Position numbers and translations under genes: made by a program. A stretch of DNA of 59,076 nt from Beijerinckiaceae bacterium (GTDB taxonomy: Bacteria > Bacteroidota > Bacteroidia > Chitinophagales > Chitinophagaceae): NCBI GenBank assembly GCA_903970475.1, contig CAJCIQ010000003.1, forward strand, positions 1 to 59,076, written 5' to 3'. The notes beneath the pieces were generated by a model that saw nothing but the letters and a program-made list of their open reading frames with translations, searched no databases and was not told the DNA's origin. Shown here piece after piece: positions 27,987-35,854 of the stretch (the stretch's first letter is position 1; each line of letters starts with the position of its first letter).

Positions 27987-28792
27987 TGCGTTTGTTCGGA
28001 CTCATAGGGTATCCGCTGGGCCATTCGTTTTCCAAGAAATACTTTACCCAAAAGTTTTCGGAGGAAGGCATAGCTGATGCGGAATATGAACTATTTCCCA
28101 TCGACGCCATTACCTTATTGCCCGAATTGCTGAAAGCAAACCCCGGATTGCAAGGTTTGAATGTAACCATCCCCTATAAAGAGCAAGTGCTAGCCTACCT
28201 GGATGTAGCGGGTATAACCGCTCAGATTGGCGCCTGCAATTGTATTCATATAAAAGAAGGAAAACTATTCGGTCACAATACCGATGTGGTTGGATTCAGG
28301 GAATCTTTCGTACCTGGCTTACGTCCTGGTGACACGCATGCCCTTATACTAGGCACCGGTGGCGCCTCCAAGGCGGTTGCTTTTGCGCTGGAACAATTAG
28401 GAATAAGCTACCGTTATGTTTCCAGGAATGGAGGCATGGCCGATACTCAGCCCATATCAGGATTGTCCCAACCCTCATCCGGCGTTACCGCTGACCCCGC
28501 AGGCACCCCGCAGACACAAGCCTTCTCTTACGAAGCCATCACCCCTGAGCTGCTTCAAACCTACACCGTCCTGATTAATTGCAGTCCAGTAGGAACTTAT
28601 CCCAGCGTAGACGAAGCGCCTCTGCTGCCTTACGATGCGCTCAACTCCAGGCACTATCTATATGACCTGGTATATAATCCAGAAGTCACCCGTTTCTTAA
28701 AAGAAGGAGCTCAAAGAGGCGCCGTTACCCGCAACGGGTATGATATGCTCAGGCTTCAAGCTGAAGAAAGCTGGAAAATCTGGAATAGTTGA
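27986..28792 (+). CDS. aroE: Shikimate dehydrogenase
   Basis: Shikimate dehydrogenase (268 aa), reducing 3-dehydroshikimate with NADPH in aromatic amino-acid synthesis. The N-terminus has the substrate motif LFGLIGYPLGHSFSKKYF; the catalytic Lys lies in NVTIPYKEQVL and the Asp in GHNTDVVGF. A Rossmann loop follows (ALILGTGGASKAVAFAL) with YRYVSRN as the NADP-binding region, then INCSPVGTYP and YDLVYNPEVTRFL. An insertion of about 20 residues rich in Pro, Ser and Gln (about 150-180) lengthens the cofactor domain. Overlaps the ComA homologue by one base and converges with the thioesterase gene. Confidence 0.95.
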   Translation: MRLFGLIGYPLGHSFSKKYFTQKFSEEGIADAEYELFPIDAITLLPELLKANPGLQGLNVTIPYKEQVLAYLDVAGITAQIGACNCIHIKEGKLFGHNTDVVGFRESFVPGLRPGDTHALILGTGGASKAVAFALEQLGISYRYVSRNGGMADTQPISGLSQPSSGVTADPAGTPQTQAFSYEAITPELLQTYTVLINCSPVGTYPSVDEAPLLPYDALNSRHYLYDLVYNPEVTRFLKEGAQRGAVTRNGYDMLRLQAEESWKIWNS

Positions 28793-29218
28793 TCAACCCA
28801 GGGCGTCCACCTTCTCCTTAAAAGCAGTCGGTACGCCTACCGGCTTACGTGAGGTGTAATCAAAACAAATCATACCTGTTTTGGCTTCGGCAATGAGACC
28901 TCTTTCAGAAGTAACCTTATAATATAATTCGAAACCTATCCTTGAAAATTCTGTGGCTTTCATTGAAACCGTCCACACATCCCCATAAAAAGATTCTCCC
29001 TTAAAAGCAATCCCGACATCGCTCATGATTAGCCCTATCCCTTCCAGGTTTAATTCCGTGTATCCCCATTGCTGTAGGTAATGCAATCTGGCCTCATGCA
29101 AAATACCCAACAAGGCATCGTTACCCACATGACCCCCATAGTTGAGATCTGTAATGCGTATAGGTATGCTGGTACTGAAATGAAACTGTTCAGGCAATTC
29201 AATTTTTACCCTGCCCAT
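28793..29218 (-). CDS. Acyl-CoA thioesterase, hotdog fold (YbgC/FadM type)
   Basis: A 141-aa hotdog-fold protein. After a short N-terminal strand it shows PIRITDLNYGGHVGNDALLGILHEAR, matching the 4-hydroxybenzoyl-CoA thioesterase pattern in which Asp and the following Asn/His sit near the thioester. Later strands VWTVSMKATEFSRIGFELYYKV and EAKTGMICFDYTSRKPV complete the fold. The substrate is unknown. It overlaps the rdgB stop by 20 nt and ends one base after the convergent aroE stop. Confidence 0.88.
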   Translation of the reverse strand: MGRVKIELPEQFHFSTSIPIRITDLNYGGHVGNDALLGILHEARLHYLQQWGYTELNLEGIGLIMSDVGIAFKGESFYGDVWTVSMKATEFSRIGFELYYKVTSERGLIAEAKTGMICFDYTSRKPVGVPTAFKEKVDALG

Positions 29219-29801
29219 AGTTCTGTGTTTTCAAAAACGTAATCAATTGATCTAAGGCCTTTCTTCTGTGGCTGAATTTGTTTTTTTCCAACATACCCAT
29301 CGTGGCAAAACTTGCCGAAGCACCGTCTGGCACAAAAATCGGGTCATAACCAAATCCGTGGTTACCCTCGGGCAAGCTGAGGATGCTACCGGGGCATACT
29401 CCTTCAAAGCAATATTCCTTACCGTCCAATATGAGAAACATAACGGTACGGAATTGAGCCCTACGGTCGGAGGCGCCATGAAGACGGTCCAGTAAGAGCC
29501 TTATATTATCCAGGTCATTCCGGTGCTCCCCTGCGTAGCGCGCACTTTTGACCCCAGGCTCCCCTTTTAAGCACCTCACCTCCAGACCTGAGTCCTCCGC
29601 AAAAGCATTGCGTCCCGTCAGGGAAGCGATCACCCTGGCTTTTTCTGCTGCATTTTCCTCCAATGTAGCGTGGGGTTCCGGAATGTCTATTTCTAAGCCT
29701 GCTTCCTTCATGGTTTGCAAGGGAAAAGCATTTCCTAAAGAAGCCCTGACCTCTTCTACTTTATGGGTGTTGTTGGTGGCGAAAATGAGGGGTAAAATCA
29801 T
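29199..29801 (-). CDS. rdgB: Non-canonical purine NTP pyrophosphatase, RdgB/HAM1 family
   Basis: A 200-aa RdgB/HAM1 enzyme that hydrolyses ITP, dITP and XTP to keep them out of nucleic acids. The start MILPLIFATNNTHKVEEV is chosen: the substrate motif T/SxNxxK is visible as ATNNTHK near the N-terminus, and the 13 upstream codons add nothing. Other motifs are ENAAEKARV, AEDSGLEVRCL, GVKSARYAGEH, GNHGFGYDPIFVP and FSHRRKAL, all as in the family. It sits 5 nt after the upstream hypothetical gene and overlaps the thioesterase downstream. Confidence 0.96.
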   Translation of the reverse strand: MILPLIFATNNTHKVEEVRASLGNAFPLQTMKEAGLEIDIPEPHATLEENAAEKARVIASLTGRNAFAEDSGLEVRCLKGEPGVKSARYAGEHRNDLDNIRLLLDRLHGASDRRAQFRTVMFLILDGKEYCFEGVCPGSILSLPEGNHGFGYDPIFVPDGASASFATMGMLEKNKFSHRRKALDQLITFLKTQNYGQGKN

Positions 29802-29806
29802 AGTGA

Positions 29807-30421
29807 TCAGAGTTGGAATAATTGTTTTAATGAACCCCACAACAAACCCTTCTGCATTCTATCGGCGGCAATTCCAACAAGGGGGTCAGCCCCCAGGTAG
29901 GTTTTTCCTCCATATGCCTGTACCTGGTAATTCGGGAAAACCATAGGCAATTCCATTTCTGATAGGGGGATCCCAAAGAACAGGATAATTTGGCTACCCA
30001 ATTCACCGGCAATATCCGTTAGTGAGCGCGTACCCGTATGTGCGGTGTTCACTAAAGCCACATCCTCCATGGATAATTTGCAGGCGTCCATAATGGATAT
30101 CAGAAACTGGAATGTTTTTTCGTCCAGGAAAACGGCGGAGGGGTCTCTGACCAACAGCAGGATGTGGCGTTTGTTATTACCCATGAATTTCAAAGGGGCA
30201 TTCGCCGCAGGAAGGGCAGCAGCCGGCGCCTTTGCAGCAGCGCCCGCATTTACGGGTGCCGTTTCCGGACCGTTTAGCCTTTGACTATCAGCAGCAGGAG
30301 GGACGTTTTTTTGACCATCAAATCCCCCGGAAACCTTACGGGCTCCCGGAATCACAACAAGCGAAGATTTATACAAAACTGCGATTTGATCGGGGGACAA
30401 TCTGAATCCATCCAGCTCCAT
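29807..30421 (-). CDS. Uncharacterised two-domain protein with Ala/Pro linker
   Basis: A 204-aa cytoplasmic protein first in an operon with rdgB and the thioesterase. Residues 1-30 (MELDGFRLSPDQIAVLYKSSLVVI) form a short conserved-looking N-terminus, residues about 32-75 are a low-complexity Ala/Pro-rich linker, and residues about 80-204 a compact alpha/beta domain (KRHILLLVRDPSAVFLDEKTF, MEDVALVNTAHTG, GSQIILFFGIPL). The shape, a short peptide tethered to a globular domain, recalls the psi (HolD) subunit of DNA polymerase III, but I cannot confirm that. The minus-strand TAAATTTG box at 30448-30455 gives a leader of about 20 nt. Confidence 0.7.
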   Translation of the reverse strand: MELDGFRLSPDQIAVLYKSSLVVIPGARKVSGGFDGQKNVPPAADSQRLNGPETAPVNAGAAAKAPAAALPAANAPLKFMGNNKRHILLLVRDPSAVFLDEKTFQFLISIMDACKLSMEDVALVNTAHTGTRSLTDIAGELGSQIILFFGIPLSEMELPMVFPNYQVQAYGGKTYLGADPLVGIAADRMQKGLLWGSLKQLFQL

Positions 30422-30436
30422 ACTGCTTTTTTTTCG

Positions 30437-30455
30437 TTACTTTGTAGCAAATTTA
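30437..30455. promoter_or_regulatory. Overlapping divergent promoters
   Basis: Minus-strand TAAATTTG (30448-30455) serves the uncharacterised gene at 30421, and plus-strand TTACTTTG (30437-30444), one base off consensus, would serve ilvE at 30462. The two boxes are 3 nt apart, so polymerase could hardly occupy both at once. Confidence 0.55.
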
Positions 30456-30461
30456 GCGATT

Positions 30462-31529
30462 ATGGAGGCTGTCATAGATATCAAAGTAATTAAAACGGAA
30501 AAAAGCAGAATTTCAGAAGTTCCGTTCGACAATCTTCCCTTCGGAAAGTATTTTACCGATCATATGCTGGAAGTTGATTATGCAGATGGACAATGGCAAA
30601 AGCCAGTCATCAGGCCTTTTCAACCCATCACCATCATGCCCACCAATGCTACCCTTCATTATGGACAATCCATATTCGAAGGCATCAAAGCATATATCAA
30701 CCCTGAAGGGAAAGCTGGTATCTTTCGTCCCTACGACAACTTCCGCCGCTTTAATATCTCAGCAGACCGTATGATGATGCCTGCGGTGCCTGAAGAAATC
30801 TTCATTGAAGGCATGCGCCAACTGATTGAATTAGACATTAAGTGGATACCCAGGAAAGGGGATCACTCCATGTACATCCGTCCATTCATGTTTGCGACCG
30901 ATAACGTCATTGGCGTGAGACCTTCTTCTACCTATAAATTCATGATCCTGCTCAGTCCAACAGGTCCCTACTATCCCAAACCCGTTAGCATCCATGTAGA
31001 AGAAAAATACACCCGCGCCGCACCCGGCGGTATCGGTTTTGCAAAGGCTGCCGGGAACTATGCCTCCAGCCTGAAAGCCTTCGCCGAAGCAAATGAAAAA
31101 GGATACGACCAGGTTTTGTGGACCGATGCCTTCCAACACAAACTGGTGCAGGAAATGGGCACTATGAATGTATTCTTCATCATTGGCAATACGGCCATTA
31201 CGCCTGACCTGGATGGAGCCATATTGGAAGGTGTCACCAGGGACAGTGTCATCACCATCCTTGAAGAATTAGACCTGACGGTGGAAGAACGCAATCTGAA
31301 CATAGACGAAATCATTGCAGCCGACAAAGCAGGCACCCTCAAAGAAGCCTTCGGAACGGGAACTGCGGCGGTCATTTCGCCTATAAAAGAATTGGCTTAC
31401 AAAGGCGTTACCGTAAAATTGGACCCCGATAGCTGGACCATTTCTCCGGAAGTAAAACGTCGTTTGAATGCCATTCAGGAAGGAAGGAGTGCAGACGTTC
31501 ATGGCTGGATGGTACCAACTGCACACTGA
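30462..31529 (+). CDS. ilvE: Branched-chain amino-acid aminotransferase
   Basis: A fold-type IV PLP aminotransferase (355 aa), interconverting Leu/Ile/Val and their 2-oxo acids. Motifs: NATLHYGQSIFEGIKAY near residue 65, IRPFMFATD, KAAGNYASSLKAFAEANEKGYDQVLWTD, EMGTMNVFFI, GVTRDSVITI and FGTGTAAVISPI. The catalytic Lys is in the KAAGNYA-SSLKA region. The length matches the longer BCAT type found in Bacteroidota and eukaryotes. A short leader separates it from the divergent gene; no partner genes of Ile/Val synthesis are in the window. Confidence 0.96.
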   Translation: MEAVIDIKVIKTEKSRISEVPFDNLPFGKYFTDHMLEVDYADGQWQKPVIRPFQPITIMPTNATLHYGQSIFEGIKAYINPEGKAGIFRPYDNFRRFNISADRMMMPAVPEEIFIEGMRQLIELDIKWIPRKGDHSMYIRPFMFATDNVIGVRPSSTYKFMILLSPTGPYYPKPVSIHVEEKYTRAAPGGIGFAKAAGNYASSLKAFAEANEKGYDQVLWTDAFQHKLVQEMGTMNVFFIIGNTAITPDLDGAILEGVTRDSVITILEELDLTVEERNLNIDEIIAADKAGTLKEAFGTGTAAVISPIKELAYKGVTVKLDPDSWTISPEVKRRLNAIQEGRSADVHGWMVPTAH

Positions 31530-31786
31530 TATTTGGGTTGATCGGGCATTGTCCGCGTATCATTATCTTGAAGCGCCCTTTACAAAATTGTAATAAATCC
31601 TCTCTATCACCCTGGGGTTTCGGGTAATAATCATTGCCTGAGATCTTAATCCGCTTCTATACTGGATCAACCGACCATGATCCGTTATAAGGCCTTTATT
31701 TAACATGATATAACCCAAAAATCCACTATCAGTAGGAACCCTGGAGATATAGGACAACTCGCCTTCATCGTGCCGTAGTCACCCCA
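31530..31786. other. Gene-poor spacer between ilvE and proC
   Basis: A 257-nt convergent spacer. A minus-strand frame of up to 64 codons (31563-31757, TTG start, internal ATG giving MLNKGLITDHGRLIQYRSG) shows no recognisable family and no promoter. I see no clear terminator either. It may be a decayed gene end. Confidence 0.3.
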
Positions 31787-32584
31787 TTATGGCTTCAATA
31801 TCTTAACATAACTGGCGGTAATCCCCTTGATCAGGGAAGAGCTGAATCCCTGATGTTCCATTTCGTTGAGGCCGGCAATGGTACAGCCCTTAGGAGTGGT
31901 CACCTTATCGATTTCCTGCTCCGGATGCCTACCCGTCTGAATGAGGAGTTCGGCGGCGCCTTTCACGGTTTGAGCCGCAATCAGGGAAGCCGTTTGCGCA
32001 TCGAAACCGATTTCTATACCTCCTTGTATATTAGCCCTGATAAATCGAAGGGCATAGGCTATACCGCAGGCACCCAATACCGTAGCGGCATCCATTAACT
32101 TTTCATCAATGATGACCGTTTTCCCCACCGTATCAAATATGGATTGTACATATGCCAGTTGGGAAGGACTTGCATGGACATGACTCAGGCAGGTGATACT
32201 TTGCTGTATGGAAACAGCCGTGTTCGGCATGGCCCTGAACAGAGCCATAGGCTTACCCGCAGCTTGGAGCAACTCCTCTATCCATACGCCAGTAACAACA
32301 GATATGAGGATATGGTCCTTTTCAGAAAGCACCGGGCTTAGTTGTGTAAGGATTTCCTTTACATTATATGGCTTTACGGCAAGGATAATGGTGCGGGCCT
32401 GGCGCACGGCGTCCAGGTTATCGGATGTAACGATTACGCCCTTATCCTTCAAATCCGTCAACAGATGCAGGTTGCGTCTGGTCACGATGATCCGGTCAGG
32501 AGTAGTGAAGGCGCTCTTTAACAACCCTTCGGCAATTGACTTACCGAGGTTTCCACCTCCGATGACGGCAATTTTGTCGGACAT
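31787..32584 (-). CDS. proC: Pyrroline-5-carboxylate reductase
   Basis: The last enzyme of proline synthesis (265 aa), reducing pyrroline-5-carboxylate with NAD(P)H. The N-terminal Rossmann motif is IAVIGGGNLGKSIAEGL. Later conserved pieces are ILAVKPYNVKEIL, MPNTAVSIQQSITCL, GKTVIIDEKLMDAATVLGACGIAY, the dimerisation region AQTVKGAAELLIQTGRHPEQEIDKVTTPKGCTIAGLNEME shown in parts, and a C-terminal end at LKP. It lies 11 nt after hldD, probably the third gene of the purL operon. Confidence 0.96.
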   Translation of the reverse strand: MSDKIAVIGGGNLGKSIAEGLLKSAFTTPDRIIVTRRNLHLLTDLKDKGVIVTSDNLDAVRQARTIILAVKPYNVKEILTQLSPVLSEKDHILISVVTGVWIEELLQAAGKPMALFRAMPNTAVSIQQSITCLSHVHASPSQLAYVQSIFDTVGKTVIIDEKLMDAATVLGACGIAYALRFIRANIQGGIEIGFDAQTASLIAAQTVKGAAELLIQTGRHPEQEIDKVTTPKGCTIAGLNEMEHQGFSSSLIKGITASYVKILKP

Positions 32585-32595
32585 ATGCTAGCATG

Positions 32596-33576
32596 TTAAT
32601 AGTATCGTTTCCCTACCAGGTAATTACGCACGTAATCATCCACCCCTTCTTCCAATGAATAAAAAGGGGCGGTGTAGCCAGCCTGACGCAGCTTTTGCAT
32701 GTTGGCCTCCGTGAAATACTGGTACTTTTCCCGAATATCTTCGGGCATATCGATAAAGCGGATATTGGGTTCCTTATCCAGGCCGGCATAGGTGGCTTTC
32801 ACCAAGTCTATGAAAGACCGTGCTTCTCCAGTACCCAGGTTGTAGAGCCCGCTGAGTGGCTGGTGTTGCATGAGCCAGTAACCGACTTTAAGCAGGTCCT
32901 TGACATACACGAAATCCCTGAGCTGCTCTCCATCCTTAAATCCATCTTTGTGGGAGCGGAACAATTTTACTTCACCACTGGCGCCAATTTGGTGGAAGGC
33001 ATGAAAGATCACGCTGGCCATGCGTGCCTTATGGTATTCATTTGGACCATATACATTAAAAAACTTAAGCCCTGCCCAGAAAGGAGGCTGGGTTATTTGC
33101 TGGATGGCCCATTTATCAAATTCATTTTTAGAAACCCCGTAAGGATTCAGTGGTTTGAGCTGGAATGGGCTTTCGTGATCGTCATTATACCCCAGTTCAC
33201 CATCCCCATAAGTAGCAGCAGAAGAGGCATATACCAAAGGCACACCTGCATTCACGCAATATTCCCAAACCTTTTTGGAATACACCACGTTCAAACGCTC
33301 GTGCACCTCGTAATTAAACTCAGTAGTATCTGTGCGGGCGCCTATATGAAAGATGAAATCGACCAACGGATGTTCCATTTCCAACCACTGGAAAAACTGA
33401 TCTCGCTCTACCTTACGCTGATACAACTTTCCTTTGAGGTTGGGGGCTTTTTCCGGATGACTGAAATCATCCACAATGGTAATATTGTCGTACCCCTTTT
33501 CATTAAGATACCCCACCAAAGCGCTGCCTATGAATCCAGCGGCTCCGGTAACGATGATATGTGCCTTAGGTGTCAT
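32596..33576 (-). CDS. hldD: ADP-L-glycero-D-manno-heptose 6-epimerase
   Basis: An extended short-chain dehydrogenase (326 aa) that epimerises ADP-D-glycero- to ADP-L-glycero-manno-heptose for the LPS inner core. The start MTPKAHIIVTGAAGFIGS is the first ATG; the longer frame begins with TTG inside the end of purL. It shows the NAD motif TGAAGFIGS, the catalytic YGVSKNEFDKW (YxxxK), LVYASSAATYGDG and NVYGPNEYHKARMASV. It lies 4 nt after purL. With the GT9 protein at 52.0-53.0 kb it suggests heptose in this organism's LPS. Confidence 0.93.
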   Translation of the reverse strand: MTPKAHIIVTGAAGFIGSALVGYLNEKGYDNITIVDDFSHPEKAPNLKGKLYQRKVERDQFFQWLEMEHPLVDFIFHIGARTDTTEFNYEVHERLNVVYSKKVWEYCVNAGVPLVYASSAATYGDGELGYNDDHESPFQLKPLNPYGVSKNEFDKWAIQQITQPPFWAGLKFFNVYGPNEYHKARMASVIFHAFHQIGASGEVKLFRSHKDGFKDGEQLRDFVYVKDLLKVGYWLMQHQPLSGLYNLGTGEARSFIDLVKATYAGLDKEPNIRFIDMPEDIREKYQYFTEANMQKLRQAGYTAPFYSLEEGVDDYVRNYLVGKRYY

Positions 33577-33580
33577 TGGG

Positions 33581-35791
33581 TTAATTCTGTAGGTAACTTT
33601 CAATCGCTGTATCGTAGTTATGCTTCCATTCGGAAATGGAACCCCACTCTTCTCCCTGTACCTGAACAGCGCCCGAAGTCACTTCACCCAGCTTCTCAAA
33701 GGGTATACCAGCAGAAACAGCAGCGCTTTCCAAAGCAGCAGCACCGGATTTGGATACCGTAACCACTACCCTGCTTTGCGCTTCCCCAAACCAGAATCCG
33801 TCAGCACGTAAGCTTGTTTCTCCCGTCTTCACTTTAAAGCCCAGATTTCCCGGGAAACCAGCCTCCAGTAAGGTAATAGCTAATCCACCTTCACTTACGT
33901 CGTGAGCAGAAAGCACTTTCTTACTACGAATCAGGCTCAGTATAAATGCCTGTAAGCCTTTTTCTTCCTCCAGATCGAAATGGGGGGCGGGAGAAAATTC
34001 AACGCCTGCGATTTTGTGCAGGTACTCTGAAGAGTTCAGGTCATCCCTACCGTGGCCCAGTAAGTAAATCAGGTCACCTTCCTGTTTGAAGTCCAGGGTC
34101 ATACGCACGGAAAAGTTATCCAGCAATCCCACCATGCCAATGGTCGGTGTAGGATACACGGGACCATCCGGAGATTGGTTATAGAAACTGACGTTTCCGC
34201 CGGTCACTGGGGTATCAAAGGCCAGACAGGCGGCGCTCATACCTTTGATGGCGTGCACAAACTGGTAGTATACTTCAGGGTCATAAGGGTTACCAAAATT
34301 GAGGCAATTGGTGATAGCCAGGGGCAATCCTCCGCTGCACACGATGTTACGCGCAGCCTCGGCTACAGCAATCATACCCCCTGTATAAGGATCAGCAAAT
34401 ACATACCGGCTGTTACAATCCGTGGTTACAGCCAGGGCCTTATCGGTTCCCTTTACCAGCACCACAGACGCATCGCTGGGCGCATTGGTGGAAGCATTAC
34501 CGGTTCCCACCATGCTATCGTACTGATGATAAATCCATTTTTTAGAAGCAATACCCGGAAGTCTTACCAATTGTCCAGCCACTTGTTTGAGACTGGTTGG
34601 GATGGGTACTGACCCGGCAGAAAAACTTTTTACTTTTTGAAAGTAAGCAGGTTCCTTATACTCCCTTGTATATACAGGAGCGCCACCACCCAATACCAGA
34701 CTTTCAGCGGGTAAATCAGCTTCCAAAACACCTTCCTTATAAAATTTCAGGCGGCCGTCTGTGGTAACTTCCCCAATCTGGGAACAAGGCAAATCCCATT
34801 TTTCAAAGACCTGGAGCACTTCTGCTTCCTTTCCTTTTTCCATGACAATGAGCATGCGCTCCTGGCTTTCGCTGAGCAACAATTCCCATGCTTTCATATT
34901 TTGCTGACGGGTGGGCACTTTATCCAGGTTAATGCGCATCCCTACCCCGCCTTTAGCACTCATTTCAGAAGTAGAACAGATGATACCCGCTGCTCCCATG
35001 TCCTGCATACCAACGACGCCGCCTAACTGAACGATTTCCAGGCAGGCTTCCAATAATTTCTTTTCCTGAAAGGGGTCTCCAACCTGGACCGCAGGTAGTT
35101 GCTCTGCACTTTGCTCGGTAATGTCTGCCGAAGCAAAGGCTGCACCACCCATACCATCTTTTCCGGTGGCAGAACCTACAATGAATACTGGATTCCCTTC
35201 TCCGGCTGCTGTAGCACTGATGGTCTTCCCAACCTTCACTACCCCAACACTCATAGCGTTTACCAGCGGATTGGTATGGTAGCAATCCTCAAAATATACC
35301 TCCCCACCGACCGTTGGAACACCAAAGCAGTTGCCATAATGGCCGATACCATGAACAATTCCTGCCATCAGGCCTTTGGTCTTTTCTTCTTTCAGGTTCC
35401 CAAATCGAAGGGAGTTCAAAGCCGCAATAGGCCTGGCCCCCATGGTGAATATATCCCTGTGGATCCCACCTACACCGGTAGCAGCTCCCTGGAAGGGTTC
35501 AATGGCAGAGGGGTGGTTATGAGACTCTATTTTAAATACGACGGCATCTCCATCTCCAATGTCTACCAATCCCGCATTTTCTTCTCCTGCCTTCACCAAG
35601 AGGCGATGTCCGTCCCTGGGAAGGGTTTTCAGCCATTTAATGGAGTTTTTATAACTGCAATGCTCACTCCACATAACGGAGTAGGCACTTAATTCAGTAA
35701 AATTGGGGGTTCTGCCCAATATGCCTTTGATGGCTTCAAATTCTTCTGGCCTAATGCCCAGTTTCTCGGCAACTTGTTGGGTAATTTCCAT
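33581..35791 (-). CDS. purL: Phosphoribosylformylglycinamidine synthase, small PurL type
   Basis: FGAM synthase subunit II (736 aa), the ATP-dependent step 4 of purine synthesis, which in this form needs separate PurQ and PurS partners (not in the window). The start MEITQQVAEKLG is set by the promoter: TACCTTTG at 35816-35823 overlaps the earlier candidate ATG at 35818. Motifs include YSVMWSEHCSYKNSIKWLK, KIESHNHPSAIEPFQGAATGVGGIHRD, GDPFQEKKLLEACLEI, MQDMGAAGIICSTSEMSAK in parts, and a second AIRS repeat GGLPLAITNCLNFGNP. First gene of the purL-hldD-proC operon. Confidence 0.96.
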   Translation of the reverse strand: MEITQQVAEKLGIRPEEFEAIKGILGRTPNFTELSAYSVMWSEHCSYKNSIKWLKTLPRDGHRLLVKAGEENAGLVDIGDGDAVVFKIESHNHPSAIEPFQGAATGVGGIHRDIFTMGARPIAALNSLRFGNLKEEKTKGLMAGIVHGIGHYGNCFGVPTVGGEVYFEDCYHTNPLVNAMSVGVVKVGKTISATAAGEGNPVFIVGSATGKDGMGGAAFASADITEQSAEQLPAVQVGDPFQEKKLLEACLEIVQLGGVVGMQDMGAAGIICSTSEMSAKGGVGMRINLDKVPTRQQNMKAWELLLSESQERMLIVMEKGKEAEVLQVFEKWDLPCSQIGEVTTDGRLKFYKEGVLEADLPAESLVLGGGAPVYTREYKEPAYFQKVKSFSAGSVPIPTSLKQVAGQLVRLPGIASKKWIYHQYDSMVGTGNASTNAPSDASVVLVKGTDKALAVTTDCNSRYVFADPYTGGMIAVAEAARNIVCSGGLPLAITNCLNFGNPYDPEVYYQFVHAIKGMSAACLAFDTPVTGGNVSFYNQSPDGPVYPTPTIGMVGLLDNFSVRMTLDFKQEGDLIYLLGHGRDDLNSSEYLHKIAGVEFSPAPHFDLEEEKGLQAFILSLIRSKKVLSAHDVSEGGLAITLLEAGFPGNLGFKVKTGETSLRADGFWFGEAQSRVVVTVSKSGAAALESAAVSAGIPFEKLGEVTSGAVQVQGEEWGSISEWKHNYDTAIESYLQN

Positions 35792-35815
35792 GCGATCTTC
35801 CAAAGAGTGGAAGCG

Positions 35816-35823
35816 CAAAGGTA
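35816..35823 (-). promoter_or_regulatory. purL promoter -7 box TACCTTTG
   Basis: Minus-strand TACCTTTG, 24 nt before the chosen purL ATG, implying a leader of about 20 nt and excluding the upstream in-frame start. Confidence 0.75.
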
Positions 35824-35854
35824 CGAAGAGACACCCAAATTCCTATCTTGCAAT

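Noticed and set aside
31563..31757. 64-codon minus-strand frame between ilvE and proC
   Set aside because: TTG start, no promoter and no recognisable family. Kept only as a note in the spacer entry.
32695..33762. Open frame of 355 codons opposite hldD and the end of purL
   Set aside because: Spans two well-supported genes on the other strand, and its translation lacks any known motif.
35792..35818. Upstream ATG for purL (nine extra residues)
   Set aside because: It overlaps the TACCTTTG -7 box, so it would not be transcribed; the MEITQQ start fits the family.
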